From: Batillaria attramentaria
Lineage: Eukaryota > Mollusca > Gastropoda > Batillariidae
Length of the DNA stretch: 64,000 nucleotides
NCBI GenBank assembly: GCA_018292915.2
Contig: JACVVK020000372.1
Location: forward strand, 305,001-369,000
Direction: 5' to 3'
Part shown: piece after piece, positions 21,407 through 32,879 of the stretch
Position numbering within the stretch: the stretch's first letter is position 1
How the letters are laid out: each line of letters opens with the position of its first letter
Notes under the pieces: model-generated
What the model saw: the letters and a program-made list of their open reading frames with translations, nothing else
Databases searched by the model: none
Told to the model about the DNA's origin: nothing
Program-made: the position numbers and the translations under genes

Positions 21407-22650
21407 ACTCTTTTTCAGACTTTTGCGTGATCAACATTGGAAACGCCTCCAACATGTAATGTTCTGCAATGTACACCACTATAGCGAAACAGGTAAAGAG
21501 TAACTCGAAATCCAAGCCAATGACTTTTTCAACTGGAGCCCCGTTCCAGAGTTTTGTCAAACAATGCCAGACACGTGTTCTCCTGTACAAGCAATTACGT
21601 CATTTGAACGTCAGAGTACTTATAGGACAATGACATCATCCCACCAAATGCACCTGCTCTGGTTTGGTCAGTGCAGTTTACTGAAAAAAATTAACCACTG
21701 TGTTCACTTCAAATGAAAAGTTGACTGTGAAGAAGAAAAATAGTACAGCACACAGACAAGGGTGGCAAAGACAGTGACGACATACCACGTACAAGTTAAC
21801 ATGCAGCGTTCCGACCTTAAATCGACTTTTTACAGCTAAGGGTATTGAGCCGGTACTTGGGGAAGGCCTTGTATTTGGTTTAGAACCCGTGATTAACTGC
21901 CTACAGTTCACGGTCTGGATACATGGATCAAGAAAGACTGATAGCCCAGACTTTAAAATCAACCCGGACCTAACGACAGGAAATACACGGGACTGAGGCA
22001 GGAGGGAAAGAGATGTCCACTTTGATGATGTCAAACGGAAAATCAAATATTATTATGAACCTTGGTTAGCAAGCGCTGACAGAACAGTAGCAGTGTTCCT
22101 TACAGCTTTCAAAACTAAGGGTCACTTTGGCCCTCTCGGGTCAGTTTGTAAAATCAAAGGGTCAGACCAAGTAGGAAAATCTTGGTTCGACCAGACCCAT
22201 TGTTTACAAGACTGTCGGAGATGACACGTGCTTTGACGTCAGCCCCAAAATCTCTGCGTCAGATTCTGAAATCTCCGCGTAAACGACGCACATATGTGCG
22301 TAATAATGAACACTGCAGTAGTAACGGTATCACGGAAGATTACCCTTTTCCTCCCGAGGTTTGAGCTTGTCAAGACACTGCAGCCACAAGGCATAGTAAA
22401 CAAACGATATACTGAGATTGAAACATTTCGCAAGTCGGGTGAATGCAGAAACGAAGTGAAAATATCAAGCTGTTGCAACACTAACCGATTTCCCTAGCTG
22501 AGGTGATTGACGAGTAGTGAATGCGTGATTGTCTCAGAAATTGTAAATAATCACGGTCACTCCATCTGATTTGGTTCAATGATAGTGAACCTCAGAGCCA
22601 CTAACGAATTTCATTTCGATCTGGTTTCTCCCACTTCGGTAGAAACAGAC
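21407..22650. other. no recognisable gene
   Basis: Apparently single-copy sequence. Small frames (21678-22046 minus, 22239-22481 minus) have no recognisable domains or flanking splice pairs. Confidence 0.4.
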
Positions 22651-22872
22651 AGGACGAACACAAACAAGACGAACACAAACAGGACGAACACAAACAGGAC
22701 GAACACAAACAAGACGAACACAAACTGGACGAACACAAACAAGACGAACACAAAAGGACGAACACAAACAGGACGAACACAAACAGGACGAACACAAACA
22801 GGAAGAACACACACAGGACGAACACAAACAAGACGAACACAAACAAGACGAACACAAACAGGACGAACACCA
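22651..22872 (+). repeat. 15-bp minisatellite, about 15 copies
   Basis: The unit is GGACGAACACAAACA with A/G variation at the first base; one 14-bp unit near 22750 shifts the phase. The plus frame (TNTNKTNTNR, then RTQTG) and the minus frames (VFVLF, CSSCL) are translations of the array, not genes. Confidence 0.95.
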
Positions 22873-23131
22873 AGTCTTGGGTCAAATCATCTTTCCAAAA
22901 AAAAAGTCATGATTAACTACGTAGAAAACTCGTTGGGAAGTCAACTTTCAGCATCCTCACTGGACCAAAGTCTAAGACCTGTATTCTTGGATCACGAAGG
23001 AATTCAGAACATGGGTCAAGGAGATCTTCTCAGGTTCATCGGACTCTGAGGAAGTCCTGGTACTTTCAGGATATGAAACAAAAACATTCAAAGGGTCGAA
23101 CTAGCCATTTAAAGAAACAATAATATCTCAC

Positions 23132-23146
23132 CTGTATTCGCTCCAT
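23132..23146 (-). CDS. candidate 5' coding exon MERIQ
   Basis: The minus strand reads CACCATGGAGCGAATACAG then GTGAGATA: a strong Kozak context (CACC ATG G), five codons and a CAG/GTGAG donor at 23131-23130. A TATA box lies 55 bp upstream of the ATG (separate entry). A TATA box, short leader, good start context and donor in the right order suit a small first exon. No second exon is recognisable downstream, where the 15-bp minisatellite lies. This remains a pattern-based call. Confidence 0.3.
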
Positions 23147-23192
23147 GGTGATGATGTAGCACAAATATACCACCGAAAGATTCCCCGCAAGT

Positions 23193-23201
23193 CTTTATAT
23201 A
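23193..23201 (-). promoter_or_regulatory. TATA box TATATAAAG
   Basis: TATATAAAG on the minus strand, in a GC-mixed setting rather than an AT repeat. It would place transcription start near 23170, about 25 nt before the MERIQ start codon. Confidence 0.35.
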
Positions 23202-23209
23202 AATCTTCC

Positions 23210-24480
23210 CAAGCACACTGTATTGACGCTCTAGTTTTCAACACCAGTTCTCGGCCATATTGAAGCCAACAACAGTTCTAGTGGCGCGGTGATTAGCTTA
23301 TCCAGTGATGCGTGTCCCAAGGCGACATTAACATTGCATGAAATTTGCTATCAACTACCGGTACCCTCCAGTCCAAACTAGATCTCGATTGTCGTACTGG
23401 ACGTGGTTGTTCCAAACACATTCTTCCAACACGATTCAGTTTCAGGTTTCTTGCGACCGTTGTGAGTCTACGAAGTCTAATCTGTGTTACGCGTAAAAAA
23501 GCCTGAAGTGCCCCATATATTTTTTCTTCATGTGCCTTTTCCAAATATTTTCACATGACAGACATGAGTGCAGATTGTTCTAAAAGGGACGTAATGCGGA
23601 ACTTCGAGACCTCAATGAGTTCCAAGTTTGTATAGTCTTACATATCCAGGCCCAAATCAGCATCTAAATTGTTCACAACGGGCAAACCAGTTTACTGTTA
23701 TTAACCAGTTATTACTCTTATATCTTCATCTACCAATGCAAGGCTTCACACGAAACGTTTGTCAAAAACCTTCAACGTTTCCAGTTCTTTAATTCATTGA
23801 TCTATTCATAGTCAAAACATCTAGTTCGTTTTCTTTAAGATTAACGCTGTTTGCAAAGGCACTTATACGTCGATTTCATTCGCGCTGGAAGGGTCTGACA
23901 GAAGGATCTAAAAACCAAACGACACGAAGAGCCAGGAAGGTCAGAAAACAAATGAATTCTCATCACATCCTCCCCACACTGAACACACCAAATGTTAACG
24001 CTGCAGCGAGAGGTGTGAAACGAGTTTGACACACGGGCAACTAGAGTTATCGCCCGCTCTCGCTCAAGCCTCCTCCTCCTCACCACAGTCAGCCGTCTAG
24101 CGCACACGGGCAGCACTTGCTGGCCATGTGACAGAACTATTTCCCCCTTGCTTTGACACCCACTGCGATGTCGTCTCATTGTACACACGGGGCGAACCAG
24201 CCTGACAGATGGACAGACGGTAAAAAGGCGGGTCTGACTTACGAGGAATATGATCTGCACGCTGCTGGGGAGTTTGTAAACGACCGATCCAGAACATTGA
24301 TTCGCAGCATCTTTCACCGAGTTTCCAGCAGTGAAAACGTGTTTGGCGTCTTGGGTGGCGAGTTTTAATTAGGGCTGACACACGGATGCGGGATTTCGGG
24401 TCATCAGACAAACTGTTTCACAGTTTTTAAAGTTACATGTAAGAGGAGCTGATTGTATATTGCATCATGTATTTTATGAG
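23210..24480. other. no recognisable gene
   Basis: Apparently single-copy sequence. A minus-strand frame ending at a GTAAGT near 24236-24241 is the best exon-like match and is too weak to call. Confidence 0.35.
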
Positions 24481-24517
24481 TGCGGGCGATTGGTACGTGC
24501 AACGGGGTGGAGTCTGC

Positions 24518-24583
24518 GTGCGTGCGTGCGTGTGTGTGCGTGTGTGCGTGTGTGTGTGTGTGTGTGTGGTGTGTGTGTGTGTG

Positions 24584-24650
<67 letters not shown>
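24518..24650. repeat. (GT)n microsatellite with GC interruptions
   Basis: About 130 bp of GT with GCGT units at its left end. All frames across it are compositional. Confidence 0.95.
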
Positions 24651-24652
<2 letters not shown>

Positions 24653-24654
24653 AC

Positions 24655-24770
24655 TTTTAAACATCCGAGAGGGAAAAAAGATGTTTTATACGTTAACATC
24701 AAGCATTCCCCGTGTATTCCTGGGCAAACCGCCAAGCAGTGGTGGCAAAACGAAAGGCAAATGAAGCAAA

Positions 24771-24778
<8 letters not shown>
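24655..24778 (+). repeat. interspersed repeat R3, copy 2
   Basis: Homologous to 17661-17797 (AAACATCCGAGAGG, GATGTTTTATACGTTAAC, GCCAAGCAGTGG, AAAGGCAAATGAAGCAAAAT). Bracketed by (GT)n before and (CA)n after. Confidence 0.6.
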
Positions 24779-24830
<52 letters not shown>

Positions 24831-24852
24831 CGCACGTACGCACGCACGCACG

Positions 24853-24880
<28 letters not shown>
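24779..24880. repeat. (CA)n, (CGCA)n, poly(C), (CA)n
   Basis: CA at 24779-24826, CGCA units, poly(C) at 24852-24868, then CA again. Confidence 0.9.
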
Positions 24881-24884
<4 letters not shown>

Positions 24885-24954
24885 GAATTTAGGTAATTTG
24901 TAAAAACTGTCATGCTGACCATTTGTGTGCGTGTTCGTTGTTTTGGTTTGATAT

Positions 24955-25115
24955 GGTGTTTTTCGTTGTTGTTGTTGTTGTTGTTTTTGTTGTTTTGTTG
25001 TTATTTGTTAATTTTGTTGTTGTTGTTGTGTTTTGTTTTGTTTTGTTTCTGGGCGGAGAGGGGACTGGAGTTGTCTAGGGGTTTTGTTGTCGTTGTTGTT
25101 GTTGTTTTTTGCTCG
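24955..25115. repeat. (GTT)n-rich low complexity
   Basis: Repeated GTT and GTTTT runs; the plus-strand Leu/Phe-rich frame is an artefact. Confidence 0.8.
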
Positions 25116-25119
25116 GGAA

Positions 25120-25690
25120 AGTTTTCTGGGACACATCCTATCATTCTTGGTACAACTGCAGAGTCAGCACGGTAACCCCCTCAAAAAAAAAAAAAATGCG
25201 GGCCTAAATATGTTGCAATGAGCTGTATACCCTTACATAACGACCGAACTGTTCGGCTTCCCGTGCAAGCCTACAGCCGCTTTGTAAAGCAGCACACCAT
25301 ACTTTTCATTACTTTGTCTACAGGACAAAAACGTCAGGCAATGTAATCTCACCAGTGAATATATATATATATATACACACACACACGCCTGTGTCTGTTG
25401 TTTCAAAAAGCAGCGAACCCTTTGTTTTGTCACAGCTTGCACGGGCAAGGTTGCAACAAGACTCACACTGTGACAGAATAATTATGTGACGGCAATGTCC
25501 TACTTTACATTATGAAATTCTGACAAAGTGATGGAGTGATGGACTAGTTAGTAGAAGATCTGAAAAATGCCAAATATCAGTACCATGAACACGAAGACTG
25601 GGTAATTCTTGTTTATCTGTAGTCCTGTTTCAATTTGAATAATTATATCTGAATCCAAGGGAGATAATTTTCAAAGCATATATAATAATC
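25120..25690. other. no recognisable feature
   Basis: Short (AT)n/(AC)n near 25358-25386; otherwise unassigned. Confidence 0.4.
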
Positions 25691-25693
25691 GTA

Positions 25694-25759
<66 letters not shown>

Positions 25760-25843
25760 CTGACACCAAAGGAGTGAGTGAGTGAGTGAGGGCGTAACGG
25801 CGAGCAAGCAATAATTTTCAGAGCATGTATAATAATCATATAA

Positions 25844-25908
<65 letters not shown>
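25694..25908. repeat. two (CA)n tracts inside a short direct duplication
   Basis: CA at about 25696-25758 and 25855-25907. Both are preceded by GATAATTTTCA-AGCAT or AATAATTTTCAGAGCATG with TATAATAATC, so the flank and the microsatellite were duplicated together (spacing about 150 bp). Confidence 0.7.
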
Positions 25909-25911
<3 letters not shown>

Positions 25912-26411
25912 TGCCATCAGTCCATGCAGCTGTTAGGCCCCAAAAGTCTCTTCCGCTTTTCAGTGAAATAATGTTTGTTGGTGTTGGCCTCACATTCATT
26001 TGTGTATGCACGCACGCACGTACGCACAGCACCTCTCTGACGCCAAATAACCTGCATGCTGTAGCGCAATCAGCTGGCAATGATCATGAAAGGACGGTCC
26101 GCCTTCTGCATTCTGTGCTATCCGCGTTTGCGTGAGTGAGTGTGATACAGGACTAGAGAGAGGATAAATCCAAGAGAGAGAGAAAAAAAAAAAACAAATA
26201 AAAGTGTAACAAGGGTTAGGGTAGAAAAGAGGAAAAGACCTGAAATGTCTGTATTACTTCCAGTGTACGATTTAACTCAGGTCCTACCAAGTATGTTTTG
26301 TTACTTGGCAATGTCATGTTACTAAATAGTTCAAATAGTTTTATTCTACCCTCTAGGGGCATAGAACAGACAAAGAAATACAAACGGTACAACATGTGCA
26401 GTGCATCTTCT

Positions 26412-26600
<189 letters not shown>

Positions 26601-26887
26601 TACGTTCATACGTTTATACATACACATACCTACATAATGCGTACTGTACAGACATACATACACACATGTACACACCTACGCACTGTAAAATAATACATAC
26701 ACATACATATAAAATGCGTACTTGTACATATCTACATGCCATACCCATACACACTTGTACACGCATACGCACTGTAACAAGTGTTTTTGCTTTGTAAACT
26801 CCATCCCACCCCCCCCCCCCCCCCACCCCCATCCCCTTTGGTAATGGGCTATGGCGGCCTTCACCAATAAACCATTCGATTCGTATT

Positions 26888-27095
26888 CCTACCAAGTAAG
26901 TTTGGGATTGTGCACCAGTTGCCTCACTAAAACAAAATAATCATTAATACATAATGTCTGCATGGGTTTGAATTTGCCTTCGTGGGACTGTCGCAATTTT
27001 TATTATACTCGTGCTTGCTGCAGTAAGAGCGGTTTAGGAACCGTAAATCTTGCCCTTTTTTCTTCATACAGGGCTAAAACCGAAACAGAGCCAAA
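26888..27095 (-). repeat. interspersed repeat R2, copy 1
   Basis: The minus strand reads TTTCGGTTTTAGCCCTGTATG, GGGCAAGATTTACGG, CTGCAGCAAGCACGAGTAT, TGCACAATCCCAAACTTACT and TTGGTAGGAA. The same blocks in order recur at 29.25, 34.25 and 54.0 kb on the plus strand. The family is unnamed here. The copy abuts SINE-like element C. Confidence 0.7.
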
Positions 27096-27099
27096 AACA

Positions 27100-27475
27100 C
27101 CGGCCCCCGTAGTGTAGTGGTTAGCACTTCGGACTATGGACCGGGAGACCCGGGTTCGAGTCCCAGCCGAGGCAAGCGGGATTTTTCCTACCTAGGTCGG
27201 CTCCTACCCAGAGCGGGTGTGCTATGGACCCAATGGGGAGGCTGTTGCCACACAGCCGAGATTCACCCACTCCACGGGTGCGACTTTGGGGGTGCTTCCC
27301 TTGGTATGACACGTCTTATGATGTGGATGATTACACGGCCGGCACCGCAGGTGCCGTAGTTCCCGGGCCTGGTTAATACCGGGATATTTATGACAGGAAG
27401 CGTGGAATGCGGCCCTGTCCCGCAGTCCCAAACAACACGGACCTCCATAGCATTATCTTACCATCATCCTCATCT
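27100..27475 (+). mobile_element. SINE-like element C (tRNA-derived head)
   Basis: Starts CCCCCGTAGTGTAGTGG with A box TAGTGTAGTGG and B box GGTTCGAGTCCC, about 35 nt apart as in tRNAs. The body continues through ACCGCAGGTGCCGTAGTTCC to a CATCATC-rich tail near 27465-27478. A functional tRNA is unlikely because no 3' acceptor pairing to CCCCCGT is apparent and unrelated body sequence follows directly. Single copy in this window. Confidence 0.6.
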
Positions 27476-27603
27476 CCATCATAATGCATAATAAAAATTG
27501 CCCCAACTTCCCAGCCCTCCGTGGATTCTACCAATTACCAGGGAGGAACACCACTGGAGCCAGCGAAGAGTTGGGGCAGAAAAAAAAGCCAAAAACTTGG
27601 GAT

Positions 27604-27754
27604 ACCCGTGTGCGGGTGGGTGGGGTGGGTGTTTGGGGTTTAACGTCCTTTTCCACCACATACGGGTGATATCAAAGACGGGGCAACGATGAAAAAGCCA
27701 ACACAAATATTTGACCCCAGCCGGGATACGAACTCACGACCCGAACCCGTGTGC
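27604..27754 (-). mobile_element. SINE A, 5'-truncated, 10-bp TSD
   Basis: Body 27614-27744, ending within the tRNA head after the B box, so the A box is lost. Perfect duplication ACCCGTGTGC at 27604-27613 and 27745-27754. 5' truncation with a clean duplication is typical of target-primed reverse transcription. Confidence 0.9.
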
Positions 27755-28000
27755 ACCAAAGCCTTGCACTGGTAGACGAATGTGATAATGAGAGCGATAA
27801 AACTGTTTTGACAGTTTGTTTTCATCACCTCGACACGATCTGCGCACATTATGGCAGCTAATGCGTCAAACGGCCGTAATGACACAGACGTAACTGCACG
27901 AAGAAAACCAAGAATTTGTCAACCGTCTAAAATTGTGACGCTTTATACAATCTCGTCGCACATCTCAGTGGTATCTCAGTAGTAAAGCACATTCCCAAGG

Positions 28001-28200
28001 CGGATACTTTACAAGGATGGGGGTGGGTGTTTGGGGGTTTAACGTCCTTTTCCACCACATAGGGTGATATCAAAGACGGGGCAACGATGAAAAAGCCAGC
28101 ACAAATATTTGGCCCCAGCCGGGATCGAACTTCACGACCCGAGCATTAGAAGTCGAACACTCTACCATTCGACCACCCCGGCTCCGGATACTTTACAAGG
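28001..28200 (-). mobile_element. SINE A, full length, 16-bp TSD
   Basis: Body 28017-28184 with a perfect 16-bp duplication CGGATACTTTACAAGG at 28001-28016 and 28185-28200. The A box is TGGTCGAATGG and the B box region has GAAGTTCGATCCC (a 1-base variant). Confidence 0.93.
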
Positions 28201-29220
28201 TTGTGTTCAAAAGATGTACCGGGGAAGAGACGACATAACCGGATATTAGTTCCGGTGAAATCACAGCACATTGTCTATTTCGAATTTCCGCCCCAGACAA
28301 GCCCAGGCTATGTAGACACCCAGAATGGCGGTTCTATCGCAGACGGTACACAATTTGCTCCATTGACATCAAATATTTCACTATCTTCTGTCAAGATGAA
28401 CTAAGCGAAACACACAGATCGGAAAATTGGTAGGTGTTTACAATCTTCTCAGTAATGGGATATTTTTCTTTTCTTTAACGACCCTATAATTGCCCTGACT
28501 TTTGCCGACTACTCATAATATTATACGGTTGCACGTATTCACACGGACAGGACGATTGGGTGCGCGGGGTGGGGGGTGGGAGGCTTTTGTGGGATGTTTT
28601 GTGGGGATTTAATCAAATCAGTCCGAGTTCTAAACGTGTATGAAATTGCGAGCAATCAGTGTAAACCAGCTGCAATAAAACACGACACGTCTGTTGAAGG
28701 ATTCTGCAATGTTGGTACAATTCCAATTTTCAAATAAGAAAGCCAGCACTCCCACAATAAGAGACTGCATGAGGTTGATCATAAACTGCAAAATGAAAAG
28801 ATAAACTCGGCATTTACACCGAAGGATTGCAGAGCCGCCCTTGTAATTCCCACCACTTATCCCAGTGGCCGGAGATGAACCGGTCTTCCAGAACACTGAC
28901 TACCCCCAAATGAACCCACGGATCGTACAGAATGAGCTCCGAATCATACGGACAGAGCGGCTATTCAGGATGGCTCAATCCGACCGCAATTTCCAACACG
29001 GGCGCGTTACATCTGGACGATGTGCTGTGTTTGTCCGTCCATGATGACCGGAAAATTGTTTCATGCTCTGTTTCAGTGGTCTGGGAAAGTGGGTTACGGT
29101 CAAAGTCCTACAAGATGAATGTCTCTCCAGAGATTTCTGTCTGGACCACTCAAGCGTTAAAACCACAGCTACCTAATAGGCAGACTGAGTCTGAACGGGT
29201 TCCAGCATAAGTGTGTGAAA
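28201..29220. other. no recognisable gene
   Basis: The best frame (28932-29210 plus, 92 codons) is of ordinary composition but has no recognisable domain or convincing splice context. Confidence 0.35.
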
Positions 29221-29249
29221 TGAGAGACTCCCGAAAAGGTTAACAAATC

Positions 29250-29662
29250 GTGTTTGTAAACTTTTAACACGTTTTGGCCCTTTTTCGGTTTTAGCCCTGT
29301 ATGTAAACATCAGGCAACATTTACGGTCCCTTAACGGCTCTCGCTGCAGCAAATACGAGTATAATTTAAAGTGCAGCACTTGAGCATAATTTAAATCCAT
29401 GCATGAATTAATTTTCATTTTCTTTTGATTTAAACATGGTTCTATTCCGCTGGCCAGTTTACACATAACAAGTATTCAAGCGGTGGCAAAAGACCAGAAG
29501 CCTATATATAGCCTCCGCCTGTGAGCATTCACAAGGTGGTACGGCGAATACTGTGACAGCATACAGCATAATAATAACATACTTATCAACAATATTATTA
29601 TTCATTTTCTTTTAATGAAGCCACTGGTGCACAGCCCCCGAACTTACTTGGCAGGAAACTGT
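29250..29662 (+). repeat. interspersed repeat R2, copy 2, split by an insertion
   Basis: Starts near TTTCGGTTTTAGCCCTGTATG and continues through CTGCAGCAAATACGAGTATAA. It is interrupted at 29427-29600 and resumes at 29614 with GAAGCCACTGGTGCACAG and ACTTACTTGGCAGGAAACTG. Confidence 0.7.
29414..29613. mobile_element. 174-bp insertion with 13-bp TSD in R2
   Basis: TTCATTTTCTTTT at 29414-29426 and 29601-29613 flanks 29427-29600, which is absent from other R2 copies. The insert has AATAATAA/TTATTA near its right end and no tRNA boxes I can recognise. Its family is unknown. Confidence 0.65.
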
Positions 29663-29722
29663 GTTAAACTGTTGCTAGCCTCCGTGTTTTCTATTAATGA
29701 TGAAGGAATTGCCAGCCCCGCC

Positions 29723-30322
29723 ATAGAAAAACGCCACAAAATATGAGCACAGTCCATAACGATATATAGAAAAACACCACAAAATATGAGCACAGTCCAT
29801 AACGATATATAGAAAAACGCCACAAAATATGAGCACAGTCCATAACGATATATAGAAAAACGCCACAAAATATGAGCACAGTCCATAACGATATATAGAA
29901 AAACGCCACAAAATATGAGCACAGTCCATAACGATATATAGAAAAACGCCACAAAATATGAGCACAGTCCATAACGATATATAGAAAAACGCCACAAAAT
30001 ATGAGCACAGTCCATAACGATATATAGAAAAACACCACAAAATATGAGCACAGTCCATAACGATATATAGAAAAAAACGCCACAAAATATGAGCACAGTC
30101 CATAACGATATATAGAAAAACGCCACAAAATATGAGCACAGTCCATAACGATATATAGAAAAACGCCACAAAATATGAGCACAGTCCATAACGATATATA
30201 GAAAAACGCCACAAAATATGAGCACAGTCCATAACGATATATAGAAAAACGCCACAAAATATGAGCACAGTCCATAACGATATATAGAAAAACACCACAA
30301 AATATGAGCACAGTCCATAACG
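29723..30322. repeat. 43-bp minisatellite, about 14 copies
   Basis: The unit contains GAAAAACGCCACAAAATATG, GAGCACAGTCCATAACG and ATATATA. Units are nearly identical: a few have CACC for CGCC, and one has two extra A near 30070. Because 43 is not a multiple of three and no minus-strand frame holds a stop, all three minus frames stay open for more than 200 codons (up to 239). The predicted hydrophobic repeats (YISLWTVLIFCGVF) are a by-product of the array. Confidence 0.97.
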
Positions 30323-30404
30323 AATGTCCGATTTCTAATTAAGCGTATTTCGTCTGAACACACATATCACCAAAGGCACAGCAAAGACGTGGAAAGGATA
30401 CTTC

Positions 30405-30710
30405 TACTTTATTGTCCTTTTCGGGAAATTCGGGCTGCTTCCCCCGAGGGAAGCGCGTCGCCGCGGTGCAGCGCCACCCAACCTACCTATCCTACTTTTC
30501 AATTTCACAGGGGGGGAGGAAAACCGGATAACCCGGAAAGAAACCCCCGATGAGCAGCCCGGTAGCCAGGATAAACCGGTATAACATATCACAAGCTCGA
30601 CCTGAAATCGAACCCACGCTTCATCGCCGACATTGGTGACGGCCGTTCAGAAGCGCACCTGCGAAGTCCGAGTCCGACGCGCTACCTAATCGACCAAAGC
30701 TCACCCCTAA
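30405..30710 (-). mobile_element. SINE-like element D
   Basis: On the minus strand a tRNA-like head (TTTGGTCGATTAGGTAGCG ... GTGGGTTCGATTTC) is followed by the central block GGGGGTTTCTTTCCGGGTTA and TCCGGTTTTCCTCC, then GGACAATAAAGTAGAAGTA near the 3' end. The central block closely resembles that of SINE B, so the families share a domain. Confidence 0.6.
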
Positions 30711-30719
30711 ATTATGTCT

Positions 30720-31500
30720 TTTACCAAAGATATCATGTCTGCTGCCAAAGATATAGACCTTTCAACTTACGTCCATGGAGTCGTTTCTCAGTACAGCCAC
30801 CTGCCTTCTCTCTGCCTGCAGAGCAACCATCCACCACAACAAACAACTGAACGATCACATAAGGAGTGGACGTAAATTTATCAATCGAGGACTGACTAAG
30901 TTATGTATTTTGATCAATCGGTGACTGCGCGCTCACCCGAGCCGGGGGATGTGAAGCATTAGAGAACGAACTTTGGTCTTGTCGTTCACGCAGCTGGGAA
31001 AACAAGATTGAACAGAAACCAGCGCTGACGTTTGTTAATTAACTACCATTAATTTGGCCAGAGAGGGCGACCGAGGGGCCATTCACTGTCAGTGAAAGTT
31101 ACGTCAGGAGCAAATGTGTGGTAAACTAGCTGGCAGTCTGGGAACCTAGCCAGGTGCAAAGCAGTCCCACTTTTAGTTATATCGGAGCGGCGCGCCAGCA
31201 GCGGAGAGGTCCAGAATCTTTTAACGTCAAATTCAGTTGCTAAGGTGCAGCACTGGGGTTGTACTGTAAATGAAGTTTTTCATAAGCTGTTTCGGAGGAA
31301 GACTCGTGACAGTCTGACACACACTGGACAAAGATTACAACAGAACTGGAATTTGAATAGAAATTTTCAAAGGACAAAAATGAGTGCCGCCGCCCAGACA
31401 AGAAAAGAAACCTTCAACAGAAAAAGGCTTTTGTACGAACAAACGGACTTGTTTGTCTGTACACACAAACAAAACACCTGATTATCAGCAAGCTTAGAGA
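30720..31500. other. no recognisable gene
   Basis: Single-copy-looking sequence. A 78-codon plus frame (31245-31481) has no recognisable domain. Confidence 0.35.
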
Positions 31501-31525
31501 GGGGTCGGCGAGTGGGCTTTTCTTT

Positions 31526-31700
31526 TTGGTTTTCTTTGTGTGCTTTTTTAAAGACTATTTATTTGTCTATTTTGGTTTGCTTTTAGTTTGTTTGTTTGTT
31601 TGTTTGTTTTTCGTTTTGGGGGGTTGCTTTTCGTTGTTTTATTTTCTTTGTTGTTTTCCTTTCTTTGTTGTTTGTTTGTTTCTTGATGTTTGTTTGTTCA
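31526..31700. repeat. G/T-rich low-complexity tract
   Basis: GTTT runs with poly(G). On the minus strand near 31780-31845, GAAGGTCGTAGGTTCATCG with an upstream GGGATAGCTCAAG looks like a decayed tRNA-derived head. Confidence 0.6.
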
Positions 31701-32162
31701 ACAGTTTTCGTCCACCACAATTGTGATTTCGAACAAAGACGTGGGCACTGAAAACAACTTTCTGTCCTGTCGCGATGAACCTACGACCTTCTCATCAAGG
31801 GTCTGACGTTCAGAAAACTTGAGCTATCCCAACCGCACCCACCTAACCCCACCTGCCCCTCACCCCTGTCGTCCCGAGGTTCTTAAAACAAAAACAACGC
31901 AGCTGATGACTCTCTTGCGTTAGCCTCCGCATTGCGTCAACTCCGTAAACGTCTGGTCTTGATTTCCATAATTAAGGACCTCTTCACACTGAACTGGTAC
32001 CTTTGCCAAGAAAAACGCCACGAGTTTTTTTCTGCTAGCTTGGCATAAACATGACCACGGTCGGAACCGTTTCGAGGAAAAAAAGCCAACGCGAAACGGT
32101 TCTGCGACGTAGACAGTGCAATGACCTGTCTCAACTGTTCAGGGGGAAAAAAACTGCAAGTG

Positions 32163-32513
32163 TTAAACGGGTTTATTCCATCTTTGCTAAACCAACTTGT
32201 GTTTTGGGACAGTTTCGTTCGTGAGTGTGCCTGTACGCTCGAAATACTCTTGATGATTAGTACAGCTTTTAACGCGATACAGTGTGGTTTACACTTTGCG
32301 CGAGCGATCAAACATTCAAATTCTACGACTGTTGTTACACTACTGGGGCGCTCAGTGTGGTCGCCGCGTCACGAGTACGCTTCTGATGGCTCAGTGCCAG
32401 CATTACAGACGCTGTCACTGTCCAAGTGTCTAAGTGGTGTGATGATAGATACCACAAAAAAAACAGCTCAGAACGATCTGTGAACATGAACATGGTAGCA
32501 TTAGCCCCTTTAA
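32163..32513 (+). mobile_element. TTAA-bounded MITE family T1, copy 2 (longest intact)
   Basis: TTAA at 32163-32166 and 32510-32513 bounds 343 bp. The left end is ACGGGTTTATTCC; the right end read inverted is AGGGGCTAATGCTACC. Internal blocks shared with copies 1 and 3 include ACACTTTGCGCGAGCG, CATTCAAATTCTACGAC, GCTCAGTGTGGTCGC and TCTAAGTGGTGTGATG. It encodes nothing recognisable, so it needs a transposase in trans. Confidence 0.72.
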
Positions 32514-32879
32514 GGGGAAAAAACTGTTTTTACCGGTAGACAGAGTGACCTAAACAGATTGCAATTATAGTCTATTCTACGATGCTTATTACGGTTCAGC
32601 GGTCCCAGGATGTTCAGGAAATGTGTTTGTCCCGGCGTATGACTGCTACAGGCTGACGCCGGTCCAAGTCTGTGTCATGAAATAATTTACACAACAGAAA
32701 TTCACATGTTATAAACAGGAATGGGTGTGGAAAAGTAGGGGAAGTTTGATTGCACGAGGTCTCGAAAAACAGGACGGGAAAATTTGAGTGATACGTAAAC
32801 TATGATACCGGGAAAGGGCCAGACAAAAACCGGGGTACGGTGGGCGGTGGGGGGGAGGCTGGGAAGCCCAGCGTCGGAT

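Noticed and set aside
22579..23049. 156-codon frame with TNTNKTNTNR repeats
   Set aside because: 15-bp minisatellite; one 14-bp unit shifts the pattern mid-frame, which a real repeat protein would not tolerate without changing sequence.
24236..24371. Minus-strand open segment ending in CTC/GTAAGT
   Set aside because: Only a donor match; the acceptor side is unclear and the peptide shows no family resemblance.
27100..27175. Functional tRNA gene at the head of element C, and at the SINE A and SINE B heads
   Set aside because: A and B boxes are good, but acceptor pairing and 3' termination are missing and unrelated SINE bodies follow. The A and B heads recur in many dispersed copies.
28932..29210. 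92-codon plus-strand frame of ordinary composition
   Set aside because: No domain, no convincing start context or splice sites, and no repeat conservation to support coding.
29644..30363. Three long minus-strand frames (205-239 codons) resembling a multi-pass membrane protein
   Set aside because: They are the same 43-bp minisatellite read in all three frames.
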